A model generated the notes under the pieces. That model ran no database searches. It was given only the letters and a program-made list of their open reading frames with translations, and was not told the origin of the DNA. Shown one piece after another: positions 16,547 to 25,273 of a stretch of DNA of 64,000 nucleotides; the stretch's first letter is position 1, and each line of letters opens with the position of its first letter. Origin of the DNA: Planococcus sp. 107-1 (lineage in GTDB: Bacteria > Bacillota > Bacilli > Bacillales_A > Planococcaceae); contig NZ_CP090977.1 of NCBI RefSeq assembly GCF_021513255.1, forward strand, positions 2,852,001 through 2,916,000, read 5' to 3'. The translations under genes were made by a program, and so were the position numbers.

Positions 16547-17728
16547 ATGTTATCAAACGAAACACGATCCATCATCAAATCCACCGTCCCTGTATTGGAA
16601 GACCACGGTGTCGCGATCACCACTGCCTTTTACAGAAATCTATTTGAAGCTCACCCGGAATTGCTGAATATTTTCAACCATGCAAACCAGGCACAAGGAA
16701 GGCAGCAAACGGCACTTGCAAAAGCCGTCTATGCTGCGGCCGTCCATATTGACGATTTGGCAGAAATCATGCCGGCAATTATCCAAATTGCCCATAAACA
16801 TGTAAGTTTAGGCGTAAAGCCTGAGCATTATCCGGTTGTCGGCGAATATCTTTTAAAGGCGATGAAAGAAGTACTTGGAGATGCAGCAACCGATGAGATC
16901 ATCACTGCATGGGCTGAAGCTTACGGCGTGATTGCAGATGCATTTATCGATGTCGAAAAAAATATGTACCGAAAAACCGCCGAGCAAGAGAATGGGTGGA
17001 TTTACTTTAAAGACTTTGTGGTCGCCCGGAAGGAAAAAGAAAGCCAAGTCATCACTTCCTTCTATTTAAAACCGGTAGACCAATCGAATGTTCCCGCTTA
17101 TATACCTGGACAATATATTTCCATCCGGTTGTCGATTCCGGGAGAACCATATGCTATGATCCGCCAGTATAGCTTGTCTCAAGCATCTAAAGCGGATGAA
17201 TTCCGAATTTCAGTAAAACGTGAAGCGGACAATGATCCAAATGGCGTTGTCTCGATTTATCTTCATGAAAAAATCCAGGAAGGCGACCGTGTGGAAGTCA
17301 GTGCACCTGCTGGCGTCTTTGTACTCGATTCCTCCAAAACAACCCCTGTTGCCTTTATTAGCGGCGGCGTCGGCATCACACCAATGATGAGCATGTTCGA
17401 AACTGTGGCAACTTCGACTCCGGCGCGCCCGACCACCTTTTTACATGGTGCTAGAAATCGCTTGCAGCATGCCTTTGATGAAGACATCCGCTCTTATACA
17501 AACCGGATGGAGCATGCATACTATAAAACAATTTATGATGAAGAAGACGGCTTTATCACACGCAAAACTTTAGAAGAATATGTCGATCCTTCAGGTGATG
17601 CGTACGTTTGTGGGCCGCCGCCGTTCATGATGAGCATGATCCGGGAGCTTCGCAATATCGGAATGGACGATAGCCGCATCCACTTTGAATTTTTCGGTCC
17701 GGCTTTAGATTTAAATGATTCCAATTGA
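16547..17728 (+). CDS. hmp: Flavohemoglobin (nitric oxide dioxygenase), copy 1
   Basis: Converts nitric oxide and oxygen to nitrate with NAD(P)H. Globin domain (about residues 1-140) with the proximal His in NKHVS/AHKHVSLGV-type segment, then the FAD-binding barrel (RQYSLS, about residue 205) and the NAD domain (ISGGVGITPMMSMF; VCGPPPFM; HFEFFGP end). ATG 16547 has AAAGGAG 9 nt upstream; ATG 16538 lies too close to that site. 393 residues. About three quarters identical by eye to copy 2. I see no NsrR palindrome in the nsrR-hmp1 gap. It ends with a strong terminator. Confidence 0.95.
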   Translation: MLSNETRSIIKSTVPVLEDHGVAITTAFYRNLFEAHPELLNIFNHANQAQGRQQTALAKAVYAAAVHIDDLAEIMPAIIQIAHKHVSLGVKPEHYPVVGEYLLKAMKEVLGDAATDEIITAWAEAYGVIADAFIDVEKNMYRKTAEQENGWIYFKDFVVARKEKESQVITSFYLKPVDQSNVPAYIPGQYISIRLSIPGEPYAMIRQYSLSQASKADEFRISVKREADNDPNGVVSIYLHEKIQEGDRVEVSAPAGVFVLDSSKTTPVAFISGGVGITPMMSMFETVATSTPARPTTFLHGARNRLQHAFDEDIRSYTNRMEHAYYKTIYDEEDGFITRKTLEEYVDPSGDAYVCGPPPFMMSMIRELRNIGMDDSRIHFEFFGPALDLNDSN

Positions 17729-17746
17729 TTGTCTGCTTTCATAGCC

Positions 17747-17784
17747 AAAGAGTTCACGGGTTACTCCGTGAACTCTTTTTTATG
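17747..17784 (+). terminator. Terminator after flavohemoglobin copy 1
   Basis: AGAGTTCACGG-GTTACT-CCGTGAACTCT followed by TTTTTATG. Confidence 0.9.
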
Positions 17785-17819
17785 TGACTTTTCTGTGAAA
17801 CTAAATGTGTCTAAATTTT

Positions 17820-17844
17820 AAAGATGTATTTTAAATATATCTTT
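17820..17844 (+). promoter_or_regulatory. NsrR operator upstream of flavohemoglobin copy 2
   Basis: Palindrome AAGATGTATTTT-AAATATATCTT, matching the NsrR consensus AAGATGYATTT-N-AAATRCATCTT with only a few differences. It lies 54 bp before hmp2, where repressor binding would block transcription. This is a direct sequence match with a known operator class, not a measured site. Confidence 0.85.
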
Positions 17845-17898
17845 AAACCCCAGATAGGTTTATAGTCGAATTATAGAAAACAAAAGGAGCGATCGAAG

Positions 17899-19080
17899 AT
17901 GTTATCCCAAGAAACGAAATCCATCATCAAATCTACAGTACCGGTACTCGAACAGCATGGCACAGCTATTACCACGGTCTTTTATAAGAATTTATTCGAT
18001 GCACACCCTGAACTATTGAATATTTTCAATCACGCCAATCAAGCTAAAGGGCGCCAGCAAGCTGCACTTGCCAATACGGTTTACGCAGCAGCTGTCCATA
18101 TCGATAATTTGGAAGCCATTCTGCCAGCGGTTGTTCAAATTGCGAACAAACACGTCAGCCTAGGCATCAAACCAGAACATTATCCGATTGTCGGCGAATA
18201 TTTACTGAAAGCGATCAAGGAAGTGCTAGGAGATGCGGCAACAGATGAAATCATCAACGCCTGGGCAGAAGCTTACGGAATGATTGCCGACGCCTTTATC
18301 GGTGTTGAGCAAGGCATGTATGAAAAAGCTGAAAATCAAGAAAACGGCTGGAAGTTCTTCAAAGACTTCATCGTCGCTGACAAAGTAAAAGAAAGCGATA
18401 ATATCATATCGTTCTATTTAAAACCTGCAGATGGATCTCTTGTTCCCGCTTATCAAGCTGGCCAGTACATTTCTGTACGCATTTCCATTCCGGGGGAAGA
18501 GTATTTGTTCAATAGACAGTACAGCTTATCTCAAGCTCCGAAACCCGATCAATTCCGCATCTCAGTCAAGCGTGAAGCGGACAATGATCCAAACGGACGC
18601 GTGTCGGTTTACCTTCATGAAGAATTAGCGATTGGCGATACCATTGAAGTGAGCGCACCAGCCGGTGAATTTGTTCTCGATGTTGAAAAAGATTCTCCGG
18701 TCGCTTTCATCAGCGGCGGTGTTGGCATTACGCCAATGATGAGCATGTTTGAAACAGTGGCCACTTTGACTCCTGAACGTCCGACTGTTTTCCTTCATGC
18801 AGCACGCAATGAATCATTGCATGCATTTGATAAAGACATTCAAAAGCATCTAGCGACTATGGCAAACGCCGCATATAAAACTTTGTATTCGGACCTTCCG
18901 GATGGCTACATCACTCGTGCGGTTCTTGAAGAATACGTGGATATCACAGGCGACGTGTATGTATGCGGACCCGTTCCTTTCATGGAAGCGATGATCCGTG
19001 AATTGCGCGCAATGGGAATGAACGAACAGCAAATCCATTTTGAGTTCTTCGGTCCCGCGGTAGCATTGCAAGCTGTATAA
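17899..19080 (+). CDS. hmp: Flavohemoglobin (nitric oxide dioxygenase), copy 2
   Basis: Second complete flavohemoglobin of 393 residues with globin, FAD (RQYSLSQAP) and NAD (ISGGVGITPMMSMFE, YVCGPVPFMEAM, HFEFFGP) domains. It sits 170 bp after copy 1 in the same direction but has its own NsrR operator, promoter region and terminator, so it is a separate transcription unit. ATG 17899 has AAAGGAGCGATCGAAG in front. Divergence from copy 1 is spread along the whole gene with strongest conservation in the globin core, which suggests an older duplication or transfer rather than a very recent one. Confidence 0.95.
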   Translation: MLSQETKSIIKSTVPVLEQHGTAITTVFYKNLFDAHPELLNIFNHANQAKGRQQAALANTVYAAAVHIDNLEAILPAVVQIANKHVSLGIKPEHYPIVGEYLLKAIKEVLGDAATDEIINAWAEAYGMIADAFIGVEQGMYEKAENQENGWKFFKDFIVADKVKESDNIISFYLKPADGSLVPAYQAGQYISVRISIPGEEYLFNRQYSLSQAPKPDQFRISVKREADNDPNGRVSVYLHEELAIGDTIEVSAPAGEFVLDVEKDSPVAFISGGVGITPMMSMFETVATLTPERPTVFLHAARNESLHAFDKDIQKHLATMANAAYKTLYSDLPDGYITRAVLEEYVDITGDVYVCGPVPFMEAMIRELRAMGMNEQQIHFEFFGPAVALQAV

Positions 19081-19097
19081 AATTTTAGAGAAACAGA

Positions 19098-19152
19098 AAG
19101 AAGGACAGTACAGAGCTGATCAAACGCTTCTGGACTGTCCTTCTTTTCTTCT
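19098..19152 (+). terminator. Terminator after flavohemoglobin copy 2
   Basis: AGAAGGACAGT and ACTGTCCTTCT arms with a loop of about 25 nt, followed by TTTCTTCTT. Confidence 0.75.
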
Positions 19153-19156
19153 TATC

Positions 19157-19534
19157 TCATTTTACTGAACCCTCTTTTAAAAACTCTAACCGGTTGCCGA
19201 ATGGATCGAAAACAAAAAATCGTTCCACTCCGGGAATGCTGCCATCGTTTTTCACTTCAATGCTTTGGCTTTCCAATTGTTTTCTAAGCGCTTCATAACC
19301 ATCGACAAAAAAAGCAGGATGCGCTTTTTTAGCTGGAGAAAAAGGCTCTTCCACTCCAACATGCAGTTGAAAGCTGCCAAATTCAAACCATACGCCTCCA
19401 CGCGGTTTCAACGGCTCCGGTTTTTCTACTTCTTTCATTCCCAATAAGTCCCTATAGAATTTTCGTGCCTGCTCTTCGTTCCCTTTTGGTGCAGCAACTT
19501 GTACGTGGTCAATTTTGCTAATTGAAAATTTCAT
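19157..19534 (-). CDS. VOC superfamily (glyoxalase/bleomycin-resistance-like) protein
   Basis: Single vicinal-oxygen-chelate domain of 125 residues. It starts MKFSISKIDHVQVAAPKG, has GVWFEFGSFQLHVGVEEP in the middle and ends FVFDPFGNRLEFLKEG, with metal-ligand positions His (DHVQ), His (LHVG) and Glu (LEF) preserved. GGAGGGG lies 5 nt before ATG 19534, so the upstream GTG/ATG codons are not used. Possible functions are glyoxalase-like, dioxygenase or antibiotic-binding; the sequence cannot separate them. Confidence 0.82.
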   Translation of the reverse strand: MKFSISKIDHVQVAAPKGNEEQARKFYRDLLGMKEVEKPEPLKPRGGVWFEFGSFQLHVGVEEPFSPAKKAHPAFFVDGYEALRKQLESQSIEVKNDGSIPGVERFFVFDPFGNRLEFLKEGSVK

Positions 19535-19607
19535 AGCTTCCCCTCCCATTACCACTATTCTAATGAAACAAAATACAAAAGAACATTCAATTGTATAAAT
19601 GAATTAC

Positions 19608-19624
19608 GATAAGTTTTGCTTATC
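19608..19624. promoter_or_regulatory. 17-bp inverted repeat upstream of the FhuF-like gene
   Basis: GATAAG-TTTTG-CTTATC, a perfect palindrome 58 bp before ATG 19683. It resembles a half-conserved Fur-type GATAA repeat but does not match the full Fur box; a regulator site is possible. Confidence 0.4.
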
Positions 19625-19682
19625 CCTTTGCAAATCTTTTATTTTCCCTTAGCATGATGAGTAGTTAAAGGAGTGAAAATCC

Positions 19683-20378
19683 ATGGATGCATCCCCCCAA
19701 CTCAAACTCATCCTTTCTAATTATTCTGTAGCAGTTGGCCGTCTGCCTGAAAAGCCGCTTTCATTAGATTTAAAAACAGCGATAACTCAATTAAAAGAAT
19801 GGTCCGGAAGCGAAAATGACGGCGCCGCGGTTTCTTATTTTTTCCGGCAATATGCCTTATTCATCACGGCTCAATTTGATTTGATCATCAATCACCACTG
19901 CTATTTTAAAGGCTCGTTCAGTGATTTACGCTTTAATCGTGTCGTCAATTACGGCTTTCCTTTACTTCAAACCCATGCTGATGCTGAAAACCTGGTATTG
20001 ATAACGGATTCCCAACGCTTTTCTGCCATGCATGAAGTTCTGTATGAACAAGGCGATCAGGCCATCCAGGAATTCCGCGGCTATGTAAAAATCTCGCCTA
20101 TTATTCTTTGGGAAAACATCTTAGGGTCGCTATTGTGGTTTTATGCCAATTTTGAAAAGCGCCAACCGCGAAGAGCAGCTGAAGATTTGGAGTGGCTGCT
20201 GGAACCTGAAAATTGGGAACCGATCAAAACGTCTTATCTCGCTAAGCTTTTAGGCAATTCCTCTTTGGAAGCTGCTGTGACTCGGCCTTTGCGAAAAACG
20301 TGCTGCTTGTATAAAGAACTCGATGCTTTTGAAACCTGTACGTTCTGTCCGCAGCCCCATATTCAAATGAAAACGTAA
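19683..20378 (+). CDS. FhuF-like ferric iron reductase
   Basis: Cytoplasmic 231-residue protein whose C-terminus carries the [2Fe-2S] motif of FhuF siderophore-iron reductases: C-C-x10-C-x2-C, seen in TCCLYKELDAFETCTFC. The rest is a weakly conserved alpha-helical domain as in IucA/IucC-associated FhuF proteins. ATG 19683 has AAAGGAG in front. There is no siderophore transport or synthesis gene next to it, so it would act on iron carried by systems encoded elsewhere. A 17-bp palindrome precedes it. The family call rests on the cysteine motif and length. Confidence 0.72.
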   Translation: MDASPQLKLILSNYSVAVGRLPEKPLSLDLKTAITQLKEWSGSENDGAAVSYFFRQYALFITAQFDLIINHHCYFKGSFSDLRFNRVVNYGFPLLQTHADAENLVLITDSQRFSAMHEVLYEQGDQAIQEFRGYVKISPIILWENILGSLLWFYANFEKRQPRRAAEDLEWLLEPENWEPIKTSYLAKLLGNSSLEAAVTRPLRKTCCLYKELDAFETCTFCPQPHIQMKT

Positions 20379-20381
20379 AAA

Positions 20382-20408
20382 AACCCCAGCATAGCGCTGG
20401 GGATTTTG
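20382..20408. terminator. Bidirectional terminator between FhuF-like and VLRF1 genes
   Basis: AACCCCAGC-ATAGC-GCTGGGGATT, with T-run on the minus strand and weaker TTTTGATTATTTTT on the plus strand. Confidence 0.8.
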
Positions 20409-20409
20409 A

Positions 20410-21248
20410 TTATTTTTCAAACACTTCATGCAGGATTTGCCCTGGTGAACTATTGATTAAGTTTTTATATACGCAACTGTTCGGTTTTTTCATCAAAACT
20501 TTGGCAAAGGATTTTGCATGTTCGGTTTCTCCCACCACATGGATTTCATCCCAATGGCGTTCTTTTTTCAGTTTCTCGATTTTGATGCTCATATCTTTAT
20601 AGAAGCGTTCCAAGTTCTCCCGCAGGCGGTGGTCTAGGTCATCTGCATGACTTCCGCTGTTTCCGCCTAAATGAGCTCCGCCACCGCCCATGCTATTGCC
20701 CGTGCCGCCGCTTCTAGATGCAGAATGGACGCCTTTTTGCTCTGTCCATACTTCCAGTCCCGAATCAAATTCATAAAAGATCTCTTCATTAATAATTCCC
20801 ATCGAAGTATCGAGCACTCTTATCCCTTTAAAGCTCGGCAGAATCACGCCGGCATATGGATAAGCCTTATACATATATCTTAATTCATCCAGTGCTGGCT
20901 TTGCTTCCCAGTGGAAACTCGTCTTCACCGGCACTTGAACGTAATGCACAGACCATAAATCTTCATGTGGAGATGCAAAAATAACGACACCCTTTTGGAG
21001 GTCGTCTTTATGGTCAAGTATTTCACGCTCCACTTTTTTCTCAGCTCTTTATAGCGTTTCATTTCTTGCTCATCTTGCGAGGCTTCTAAATATTCATCCA
21101 ATCGTTTCAAACCATTCTTGAGGTGAATTTTCCAAGCGCCATTTTGTGCGTTCAAATCCGCCGGGTTCGTATTCAAGTAGACGCTTAATACGCAACGGTC
21201 ATCACAATTAAATGCTTTTAGTTTCTGGATTTCGTCATATAATGTCAT
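20410..21248 (-). pseudogene. VLRF1 family (aeRF1-like) release-factor homologue, frameshifted
   Basis: Bacterial homologue of the Vms1/eRF1-like peptidyl-tRNA hydrolase group. From ATG 21248 (AAGGAGG upstream) it runs MTLYDEIQKLKAFNCDDRC to RYKELRKK, shifts frame, and continues VEREILDHKDDLQKGVV to the end. The A-run at 21034-21039 has 6 where 7 would restore one frame of about 279 residues. A glycine-rich loop (SRSGGTGNSMGGGGAHLGG) sits where eRF1-type proteins carry GGQ or a Gln-bearing loop, but it has no Gln. The downstream helical segment RLRENLERFYKDM is typical. Likely role in releasing or modifying stalled nascent chains; unproven. Confidence 0.72.
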
Positions 21249-21345
21249 TCATCCATCATCCTCCTTAAAATACATCCTCTTTAGTTCATTACCCTAAGTC
21301 TTCTACATTAAACGAGAGACTTCCTTCTTTTTTTATTATTCTGAC

Positions 21346-21370
21346 GTTTAAAAGAGCTTCATAGAGGTAA
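21346..21370 (+). promoter_or_regulatory. Sigma-B-like promoter of the DUF3243 gene
   Basis: GTTTAA (21346-21351), 13-bp spacer, AGGTAA (21365-21370), 37 bp before the ATG. The -35 part is a perfect match, the -10 part is approximate. Confidence 0.5.
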
Positions 21371-21407
21371 ACAGATAGTGCAATCAAATAAAAGGAGTGT
21401 GTGATTA

Positions 21408-21716
21408 ATGGAAAATATCGATAAAAAAGTAGACGATAAATTAAAATCTTTTGATGATGAGAAAAAAGAAGACATCTTAGCAAATTTTGAACATTTCAAG
21501 CAATACTTAAGCAGCAAAGTTGAGATGGGTGAAAAATTAGGATTGAGCGAAGAACGTTTGGCTCAAATCACTGAAAAAGTTGCCAACTATTTAGCGAAAA
21601 ACGAAGATCCAAAAAACCGCGAAGAATATCTTTTGCAGGAATTATGGAAAGTCGGAGAAAAAGAAGAGCAGCATATGCTTGCTCACATGCTCTTGCGTTT
21701 AGTGAAGAAAGAATAG
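21408..21716 (+). CDS. DUF3243 protein (YmfJ-like)
   Basis: Soluble helical protein of 102 residues. The C-terminal part (SEERLAQITEKVANYLAKNED, then LLQELWKVGEKEEQHMLAHML) follows the DUF3243 pattern; the N-terminal 35 residues are charged. ATG 21408 has AAAGGAG upstream. It is monocistronic with a strong terminator. No biochemical function is known for the family; a sigma-B-like promoter suggests stress expression. Confidence 0.75.
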   Translation: MENIDKKVDDKLKSFDDEKKEDILANFEHFKQYLSSKVEMGEKLGLSEERLAQITEKVANYLAKNEDPKNREEYLLQELWKVGEKEEQHMLAHMLLRLVKKE

Positions 21717-21732
21717 GAAAAATCATCGCCTA

Positions 21733-21767
21733 TAAAAAAAGCGTCCCTATACATGGGACGCTTTTTT
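21733..21767. terminator. Bidirectional terminator, partly coding for the MFS C-terminus
   Basis: AAAAAAAGCGTCCC-TATACAT-GGGACGCTTTTTT. On the minus strand the right arm still encodes KKASHV and the TAG stop of the MFS gene lies in the loop. Confidence 0.88.
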
Positions 21768-23018
21768 GTCGAATAACCGGAACATCACTAGATAGACGAG
21801 GCCGCTTGCTAATGCCAATACGCCTAAAATAGCAAACGTCCAACCAAAACCGAACCAGGCAGTCATCGGAATTGAAACCGGCGCAATCATTCGCCCGATG
21901 GTGTAGCGCATACTCGCGGCTGCAAAGTATTGCCCCCGCATATCTTCCGGTGCCAATTTCGAAATAAAGCTCTGCTGGATGCCTACTACCATCAATTCGG
22001 CAAAGGTGAAGATGGCCATTGCGATGACAAAAATCCAAAAAAGCGATGTTAACGGGAAGAGAATCATGGCAATTGCGTAGAAGCATGCCGAAAAGAAAAA
22101 CACCCATTTTTCGCGGAATTTTGTCATCCATCTTGTCACCACTACAGTCAACAATGCCACTAAAAGACCATTCTCCGATAACAGGAAGCCGAAAGACGTT
22201 TCACCTGTCACGGTCCATTCTTTGCTTCCGAAAGAAGCAATCGTCTGTACATCAATCGTTTCTTTCAAGTAAATCGGGAACAATAGATCCAGCTGCATGA
22301 ATGTCTGTGCACCTAAGACTCCGGCAATAACGAACAAGAGGAAAACACGGTCTTTAAAGATCAGTCCGTATTCTTTGATTTGGCCAAGAACCGCTTTTGA
22401 CAGACCTGCAGACTCCCCTTCTTCCCATTTGTCCCGCATCTTTTGCGACAAAGTTTCGTTTGTATAAAGGCGCAAAACCAGGCCAAGAATCATCGAAATA
22501 ACCGCTACGGTCAATAAGAGTTCAAAGCGGAACGAGAAGAATAGAACGGCACCGATCAGCGGTCCTACAACTACCGCAATATTCAATGTCGTGTAGAAAA
22601 TGGCAAACACATCGCTTCTGTATTTTTCAGGAACGACATCGGCCACCATTGCCTGGCTGGCAGGCCAATAAAGCGAGCTGCACATTCCAGCGATGGTGAA
22701 AGCCACAAATCCTAAGGCTGCCGAATCAAACCAAGGTGAGTTGGCAAAAGCGAAAAGCAGAAATGCAGCTCCCTGCGCTATGGAAGCGATAACGAGCATC
22801 CGCCGCCGGCCGAACCGATCCGCGCAATACCCTCCAATCAAATTGGCTGCGACAGAAAAAACTTGGGAGATGACGAGCAATAAGCCCGCTGTCCCCTTTC
22901 CGAACTCTTCCGCAAAGTAAATAGCTAAAAATGGAAATACCATCCAATAACTTGTATTCATAAAAAATTCGCCTACAAGGCGGACTTTTAAACTTCGATC
23001 CCAATCTCTGATTTTCAT
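21747..23018 (-). CDS. MFS transporter
   Basis: Major facilitator of 423 residues with twelve hydrophobic segments; motif A-like CADRFGRRRMLV between helices 2 and 3 marks a drug:proton antiporter-like exporter. The N-terminus is MKIRDWDRSLKVRLVGEFFM. ATG 23018 follows GGGGGACAGGAAA. Substrate is unknown; similar Bacillus proteins (YttB type) are putative multidrug exporters. The last six codons and stop lie in the terminator hairpin. Confidence 0.88.
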   Translation of the reverse strand: MKIRDWDRSLKVRLVGEFFMNTSYWMVFPFLAIYFAEEFGKGTAGLLLVISQVFSVAANLIGGYCADRFGRRRMLVIASIAQGAAFLLFAFANSPWFDSAALGFVAFTIAGMCSSLYWPASQAMVADVVPEKYRSDVFAIFYTTLNIAVVVGPLIGAVLFFSFRFELLLTVAVISMILGLVLRLYTNETLSQKMRDKWEEGESAGLSKAVLGQIKEYGLIFKDRVFLLFVIAGVLGAQTFMQLDLLFPIYLKETIDVQTIASFGSKEWTVTGETSFGFLLSENGLLVALLTVVVTRWMTKFREKWVFFFSACFYAIAMILFPLTSLFWIFVIAMAIFTFAELMVVGIQQSFISKLAPEDMRGQYFAAASMRYTIGRMIAPVSIPMTAWFGFGWTFAILGVLALASGLVYLVMFRLFDKKASHV

Positions 23019-23059
23019 TTTCCTGTCCCCCGTTCCTAAGTTGAATATAAAACTTGCTG

Positions 23060-25186
23060 TCAGTCAATCACTTCCAATAATTTATAGCTTAAACATATAT
23101 CAATCATCAAATCTTTCCGCTCTTTTGCGAATTGGATCGATAGCCGCTCATGGTCCCGTTCAACAATTTTCCCCGTCCCAAAAACACGATGGCGAACTGT
23201 TACCCCTTCAGCTAGCTCATCATCTGCTTTTACAGCATTCGGATTATCCGGCACATCTACTTTAATCGGCGTTCGAGCAGCCGGCTGTTTTGTTTTTACC
23301 GCGCTCTTTTCCGGAACGATGATGTCCCTCACTTCATTCATAAAACGAGATTCGCTGTCGTAGCTGATCAATTCCAAATGTTTTTTGGCCCGCGTCATGC
23401 CTACATAGAATAACCTTCTCGCCTCTTCCAGCGTTGCCGGATTATCTGCATCTTCTTCGGTCGGAATTACGCCTTCCACCAGATCCACCATATAGACCCT
23501 GTCGAATTCAAGCCCTTTGGAGCTATGGAATGTCGATAAGGTCAGCATGTCATCCGTCTTTTCCGCTTTTGCATTTTGGGTAATCTGCTCCAGCTCTTTT
23601 AGCCTTACCGCAAATTCCGTCATGGACTCCAAAGGCTCGGCGATTTGCTCCAGCTTCATCAATATCTGTTCTAAGTATTGCAGACGCATACCGAATTTTT
23701 CTGCTCGGCTGGAAAGCATCTGATCGTAGCCGAGGTCTGCCCGGATGGTCCGAATCACTTTTAACGGACGCATACTGTTCAAGGCTTCAAACCATTTCTT
23801 TTGCTCGTTCAAAATTTTGATCTGGTAATCTTTTAATGTTACAGTCCGGTTGATTTCATCAAATGCATTGTTTTGCGTCGACTTCATGCGGCTCAAAAAC
23901 TTCAACTGGCTGCCCGACCAGTAAGCATTGGTTTTCGAAGCGATTTTTGCATAAATGTCCACACGTTCCGGCTTTAGGCTAAAGCGCATGAAATTCAGCA
24001 TATCTTCTACAATCCAATGGGAGAAAAAGCGGTTGTCTGCATCTTTCATATAGAAAGGAATGCCATGGCGCTCCAGCTCGCTCATCAACAAAGTTGAAGA
24101 GGAATTATTGCGATAGAGAATAGCCACTTCGCCAAAATCGGTTAATTGCTTTAATTCTTTAAAGAGATATTTTAGCTGGGCTTCTTCTGAAGAAAGCCGT
24201 TTTAACACAATCGGCTCCCCTGAAGGCTGCTTTGTGAACATATTCTTATCATGGCGTTTTTTATTGGCTTTTATAAAGACATTTGCTGTATCGACGATAT
24301 TTTTAGTCGAACGGTAATTACGCTCCATTTTCATCACATATGCATCCGGATAAACATTCTTAAATTTCAGTAGATAAGTCGGTTCAGCTGCCCGCCACGT
24401 ATAAATCGATTGATCATCATCGGCTACTACACACAGATTGTGATGGCGGGCAACCAGTTTTTCGACAATCGCGTGTTGGATGAGCGATGTATCCTGGCTT
24501 TCATCTGTCATGACGTATTCCCATTTGTTCTGATATTTCGAAAGCAATGCTCTGTCTTTTTCCAAGGCTTCATTGGCTAAAGACAACATATCGTCGAAAT
24601 CCACCAAGCGGTGATCATAATTTTCTTTAAAGGCTTCATAGGTTTTTAAAATCTCGTTAGCACCATCAAATGGCGCTTTCAGCTGCGACCATTTTTCCCG
24701 TGGGATCATTTTGTTTTTAACAAAACTGATAAAAGAGGTGAGTTCCTCTAGCTGATCATCCGTGATGGGTTCTCCCACTTCCGTCTGATACATTTCACGT
24801 AAGAGGCGTTTCTTGTGAAGGCCGTTTGATTCGCTTCCTTCAATCATGATATAGCGGGATTCCGCAAAATATTCACGTGTGATTTGAAAAGCTAAACTGT
24901 GGATCGTCGAAAAATCGACTGGGGCAAGTTTCGGAAAAAAGCGTTTATAGCGTTCGTTCATATCGGACGCAGATGCTTTACTGAACGTAATCGCTTTGAT
25001 CTTCTGGGGACTGACCCCTTTTTCTTCGATCAAATAGCCGATTCTCATAATCATCGTTGTGGTCTTTCCGGAACCTGGACATGCTAAAAGAAGCAGCGGG
25101 CCATCTGTCCGCTCCACAGCTTTCTTTTGGATCTTATTCAATTCCACTCCAAGCTCTTTCTGCTTTCGTTCAAAAAAACGGCTCAT
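23060..25186 (-). CDS. UvrD/PcrA-like ATP-dependent DNA helicase
   Basis: Superfamily 1A 3'-5' helicase of 708 residues. Motif I is ACPGSGKTTTM (about residues 35-45), motif Ia TFSKASASDMNER, motif II DESQDTS, motif III DDDQSIYTWRAA, motif IV ERNYRS, motif V TFHSSKGLEFDRVY and motif VI EARRLFYVGMTRAKKHL. A C-terminal HRVFGTGKIVERDHERLSI segment resembles the PcrA tail. It starts MSRFFERKQKEL with GGAG 5 nt upstream. A repair or replication-restart role is assumed from the family; it is likely the second UvrD-type helicase (YjcD-like) and not the housekeeping PcrA. Confidence 0.9.
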   Translation of the reverse strand: MSRFFERKQKELGVELNKIQKKAVERTDGPLLLLACPGSGKTTTMIMRIGYLIEEKGVSPQKIKAITFSKASASDMNERYKRFFPKLAPVDFSTIHSLAFQITREYFAESRYIMIEGSESNGLHKKRLLREMYQTEVGEPITDDQLEELTSFISFVKNKMIPREKWSQLKAPFDGANEILKTYEAFKENYDHRLVDFDDMLSLANEALEKDRALLSKYQNKWEYVMTDESQDTSLIQHAIVEKLVARHHNLCVVADDDQSIYTWRAAEPTYLLKFKNVYPDAYVMKMERNYRSTKNIVDTANVFIKANKKRHDKNMFTKQPSGEPIVLKRLSSEEAQLKYLFKELKQLTDFGEVAILYRNNSSSTLLMSELERHGIPFYMKDADNRFFSHWIVEDMLNFMRFSLKPERVDIYAKIASKTNAYWSGSQLKFLSRMKSTQNNAFDEINRTVTLKDYQIKILNEQKKWFEALNSMRPLKVIRTIRADLGYDQMLSSRAEKFGMRLQYLEQILMKLEQIAEPLESMTEFAVRLKELEQITQNAKAEKTDDMLTLSTFHSSKGLEFDRVYMVDLVEGVIPTEEDADNPATLEEARRLFYVGMTRAKKHLELISYDSESRFMNEVRDIIVPEKSAVKTKQPAARTPIKVDVPDNPNAVKADDELAEGVTVRHRVFGTGKIVERDHERLSIQFAKERKDLMIDICLSYKLLEVID

Positions 25187-25273
25187 ATGCTACTCCTTCG
25201 CAGTTTCATTCCTTTTATTTTAACACACAAAAGGACTCAAATTAATGAGTCCTCTTCTGTAATTCTATAAACT

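Noticed and set aside
16447..16623. Upstream extension of nsrR
   Set aside because: It overlaps the divergent hmp1 gene and lacks a ribosome-binding site; the NsrR family begins at MKLT.
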